Assembly: GCF_000237925.1 (NCBI RefSeq)
Contig: NC_031495.1
Span: forward strand, 17,061,749-17,125,748
DNA: 64,000 nucleotides
Direction of reading: 5' to 3'
From: Schistosoma mansoni
Taxonomy: Eukaryota; Platyhelminthes; Trematoda; Strigeidida; Schistosomatidae
The notes under the pieces are model-generated. The model was not told the DNA's origin, ran no database searches, and worked only from the letters and a program-made list of their open reading frames with translations. The position numbers and the translations under genes are program-made. Below are positions 60,201-64,000 of this stretch, in pieces (within the stretch, counting starts at the first letter, position 1; each line of letters starts with the position of its first letter).

Positions 60201-61688
60201 AAGTGTTTCCTTAAAAACACCCTTATCTCACCTTCAGTTAAACAATGCTTTATCTATGTAATGTAATTTTCCAAACAGCTGAGCGGAGAAAATGACGTGT
60301 TTTAACCAAAGTTTAAAGCATGGTAACTTTTAAATAATTCTTTTTGATCAAGGAATCACTTTTTATCCGCAAATATTTTTATTCATGATCATTTCTGCGC
60401 TCGTTTGGAAATATGGCAATCCATTCAGTTTGCAATCTGTTAACCAAAACTCATTAATATTCTTTACATTTCGGCTTAATTTAGTACTTAAGTGAATGGA
60501 CACTCAGGTGGGGAAAACCAATTTATTGTTTCTTGTGCAACCACACAGTAGTTTAGTAAAACGTGAAAACCATGTGTCAAATGAACTATTTGTAGTTGAA
60601 ATTATGAGCCAATTGAAGCTAGACCACTATGGAAAACCTGGAAGCACTGGACGGCTGCTTCATTATATTGTGGGACTCCTCAGAAGTGCGCATCCACGAT
60701 CCCGCCCCGCTAGATTCCAGGTTTTCTATGGTGGTCTACCTTCAACTGACTCATGATTTAAACTATAAAATTACTAAGATCTCCACAAAATACCCCTTTT
60801 GAAAATACACCATTTGCAAATTTTTCTTGAATTGTCTCTTACAGGACTCCTTGTCCTTGTTCCTGTTTTTATATTGATTGCTTATCCCTTCCCTTCATTT
60901 CAATATTTTCAACATTCTACTCACAGAAATTCCACTTCAGACTGGTGTTACATACTACTTATATCTGCTAACACAAACATCGTACACCATAGTACCACTA
61001 CTGCTTCTATCTACTTATTGATTTACATTTAACACCTGAATAAAGTTCCACTTTTGAAAGAAAGTCTTTAACAGGGAGATTATTGTATATTAGGTCTAGG
61101 ATATTGGAGGTTTATTAATTTAGAAGATACCAGACTAAATCGAGATGGAGCAAAGTAATTTTTCAAATAGGTCCATGGTAACCTCTGAATGTTTCAGTTC
61201 TCATGATGGGTAATAAGTTTCAAAATTTATCTTTGGGTTTTATCACATTTACAAATCTGTTTTAAATTGAGACATTAATTTTTAGCAAAGATAAAATAAA
61301 ACCGTGAATGATTGATTGTGTAAGAGACAATAGTTAATTTTCTATTTCTGCATTTGGGTAACTTGAAGCAAACTGTTTAATGAGCACATATCTATCTCAA
61401 CTCTTTATAATTCATAATCTAACCCTCAATAAATCTGTAAGACAGAAATTTTCCAGTGAATAATTAGATTAATAAATGCACTCCAGACCACGTTCTGTTT
61501 TTCCTAACAGAACTGAGAAAACCACTCATGATTATCTTTCATTGTTTGATGAATGTAGGTTAGTAGATGTCGGTGGACAAAGATCAGAGAGAAAAAAATG
61601 GATTCATTGTTTCCAAGATGTAACTGCAATCATATTTGTGGTTGCATTAAGTGAGTATGATCTTGGTCTAGCTGAAGACCAAACAACG
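57272..61688 (+). CDS. G-protein alpha subunit, Gi class (3' exons outside window)
   Basis: Six exons: 57272-57389, 57428-57470, 57506-57647, 58957-59114, 59803-59931, 61559-61688, all with GT-AG introns, joining in phase to 240 codons. MGCLLS gives the N-myristoylation Gly2 and palmitoylation Cys3 sites of Gi/o proteins. GAGESGKST (40-48) is the P-loop. LRTRVKTTG is switch I with Arg178; DVGGQRSE is switch II with Gln204. Both numbers match G-alpha-i1 exactly. The helical-domain words [12 protein letters not shown] and [11 protein letters not shown] favour Gi/o over Gq or Gs, and [12 protein letters not shown] resembles Gi more than Go. The next exon (NRMHES in relatives) was not found, so about 114 C-terminal residues, including any pertussis-toxin cysteine, lie beyond the edge. 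The first two introns are 38 and 35 nt. Role: receptor-coupled GTPase on the inner plasma membrane. Confidence 0.93.
60593..60765. mobile_element. Foldback hammerhead-related element in G-alpha intron 5
   Basis: The left arm reads tagttgaaattatgagccaa, ttgaagctagaccactatgg and aaaacctgg. The right arm reads ccaggttttctatggtggtc, taccttcaactgactcatga and tttaaacta. The arms are inverted copies of about 55 bp. The minus-strand hammerhead-like block (60648-60690) keeps CTGAGGAG but has GAAGC where GAAAC is needed, so it should be inactive. At 173 bp this is a shorter version of the element at 1079-1346. Confidence 0.65.
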
Positions 61689-64000
61689 GTAAGTTCTTCA
61701 CTTTTAGCGGTTTGCGTAAATGTCTAACAATTCTTTAAACAACCAACAAACTTATATGTACTGATGAGCAAATTTTTAATTTGTTACCCACAAACATTTT
61801 AATCAAATAAATAAAATTTAACATGATGTCAACATGATGAGTAGGCCGCAAAGCTTTAAGCAAAAGATATTTCAACAGTTGATCATCAGGATGACAGTTT
61901 CAAAGTGGATCTAAACTTCTTGAGCAGGAAAACAAGTAAATATGTGTCAGTTTACATGTTTTGATTGCGTAAATTCACCATCAACTACCATTAAATCGAG
62001 GGACAGGATAATTCATAACATCAGTTACGGGTTTTCTAAGTCAAGTAGAAAAATACATACAAACTTTCTGTCTCAATTCATGATAGTTTAATAAATGGGG
62101 GTCCTTGCCATCTTTATTGAAAGTCATAATCAATTCCCTGAATTATTCAAACTCGTTGTTTTAAATTACTAGTTGACCTTTGAGCCTATTTGGATGTTGG
62201 CTAGGTGTACGATTCTTGACGCATATTTCATCCTGTTTGGGACTTGATAGCTGGACATACATATATGCCAATATTGACGTACGTGTTGAAATTAGAACTT
62301 ATCACATATCACCTTAAGTACCGACGTTCTGACGACTATGACACTGAGGTTAGATAGTCACCAAGCTATTCGAGGTGAATGATGTTTATTCATTATTCAT
62401 GAAATTTTTTTGATGAATTCCTAGTGAAAAAACATGAGAGTCGTAGATCCAACCGCTATCAGTTATTAACATATACGAATACCTGTAACGAAAGGGACAT
62501 TTAGAAGCACTTATTAAAATTCTATGCATCCTAACAAGTATGGGTCGAAATTCAGTCATGAATATCAGCAAAGGAGAAATTCCAAGCTTCAAGAATCACA
62601 GTTAATTTCTTCATTAATTTGAAATATCTACTTGATGGTTTAGTTTAGTTGCCTGTATTCAGAGATTAAAACACAGACAACCATATCAGTCAGGCGTCAT
62701 CTACTACATAAACATATAATAATTAAAATATCAAAGCTTGTGTTAAATGAACAGCCGATGCTCTTTAATCAGAAATTTGTGTTAATGAATAAAATAAATC
62801 AGAACGAATGGAGCTTATGGTGATGGCGTTCGTGATTTGTTACAAGAGGAACATGTAGTACTTGTCACGTCCAAAAAGAATCTGATATTCATTGTTCTGT
62901 GTACTGAGAGAACTATGGTTCACAAGCAGCCCGTTGAAAACATGATCGTCTTCAGAGCTCACTTACTACGTTTGCTGGGTTTGAGCAAAAAACGATAAAT
63001 CCCCATTCCTTGTCAAATTTATCTTCACCAATGAATTCAAACACACTAGTCAATGTATTTTGCGAAGTCATGGGAATGGACTTATGTAGACTTCGATAAA
63101 AGCAAACTGAGGTGTTTGGATTTGAAAAGAAATCACTTGCCATTTTGTCCATTTACCTGGCAGTTAGATGACACAACACAATGTTGATGCGTCAAATGAT
63201 TTCCGAATATTCTAAAGAAAGATTTCGAAAATAGCCCTTTATCATAAATCACTGAACATCAAATAACTATAACCCGAGAAGTGATTCATGAAAGATTGAA
63301 TATTATATTGGGAACGCCATAAAACTTGACTTTTGACCTCAAAATATCATCACTCTGATTTCTTACTTCTAGTCGACTCACTTTTTTATCCCTTCCATTT
63401 TATCAATGTTTTCGTCTTACATTAAGTGTAGTTTGTCATAGTTTTTCTTAACTCAAGATTGTTTCCGACCCAAATGATCAAGATACAATTAATTCTAATG
63501 TATTTACTCAAAATTGATAAATAGAAACCATGGCATTGTTACATTAATTATACTGTTTCTTCCTATAACAAATGCTGTAATTTATTTCTTTAATGATATA
63601 TGATGGAAGAAATTTTCTAATAGATAAATCGCAATGTCAGTTGATTTACTTTTCAAATTATAAATAACTGATGAGAAGCATTTGAATAATTTTAGTCCCT
63701 ATTTATGTACTGAAAATTTTCATTTCATTCGATTTGATGAAAAGTACTTGCATTTCAAGCTTATACGAAAACATAATATTCAATTTCTGTATGCAGTCAA
63801 AAGGTTCATATGATTCAACCTAGTTATGCAGTCGATTTCTGTATTGTTCACAACTCTGAATTTGTAACCTAATTTAACCTAGAATATTTAACAAAATGCA
63901 TCTACAAATTTTAATAAAAAGAGAATATTTTACCACTAACTTCGCCATCATCACCATAAATAACAATAAGCATAACAAATTAAAATCGATAAGATGATAT
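61689..64000. other. G-alpha intron 6 (start) to window edge
   Basis: A donor gtaagttc follows exon 6. The remaining 2.3 kb contains no sequence like the next G-alpha exon and no repeat I can name. Short open frames at 62386-62592 and 62952-63152 (minus) have no domain. Confidence 0.65.

Noticed and set aside
1-64000. CRISPR array, operon, rRNA or spliced-leader genes
   Set aside because: None seen; the exon structure and repeats show a eukaryotic nuclear locus.

Overview
The window looks like AT-rich nuclear DNA of a schistosome (blood fluke). The signs are SMalpha-type SINEs carrying hammerhead ribozymes, a CsRn1/Boudicca-clade gypsy element with a C-H-C-C Gag finger, RTE-like (SR2-type) LINE fragments with tetranucleotide tails, and genes whose first two introns are only 35-40 nt. 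The species cannot be fixed from sequence alone.

Three host genes can be assembled exon by exon. Two are paralogous, tandem, minus-strand genes for EF-hand rhomboid proteases (coding spans 9876-20548 and 39383-51230). Each has nine coding exons with identical intron phases and a complete catalytic set. The third is a plus-strand G-protein alpha subunit of the Gi class. Six exons lie at 57272-61688 (240 codons, residue numbering in step with mammalian G-alpha-i1) and the C-terminal exons lie beyond the right edge. Rhomboid copy 2 and G-alpha are divergently oriented about 6 kb apart.

The rest is mostly mobile DNA. 1-6 kb: hammerhead SINEs, including a foldback unit with a hammerhead-like motif in each arm. 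6.0-8.6 kb: a young short LTR element with indistinguishable LTRs and a 5-bp target duplication. 9.9-20.5 kb: rhomboid copy 1, with two LINE fragments, an RTE-like short element and a 760-bp inverted-repeat transposon in its introns. 20.5-28.4 kb: decayed sequence with a CR1-type endonuclease fragment. 28.4-31.2 kb: a second young short LTR element next to an old gypsy relic. 34.9-37.2 kb: another old gypsy relic. 39.4-51.2 kb: rhomboid copy 2 with LINE, SINE and foldback insertions in its introns. 52.6-56.2 kb: gypsy and RTE relics. 57.3-64 kb: G-alpha with a second foldback element in intron 5.

The most interesting signals are the hammerhead foldback family (1079-1346, 60593-60765, half copy near 42203-42302), the mosaic pattern of the rhomboid pair (introns almost identical in blocks while neighbouring exons are clearly diverged, which suggests gene conversion), and the inverted-repeat transposon sitting 12 nt inside an intron beside an intact splice donor. 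The paralogous copy supplies the empty site for several insertions. All calls come from reading the sequence by eye; no database search was run.
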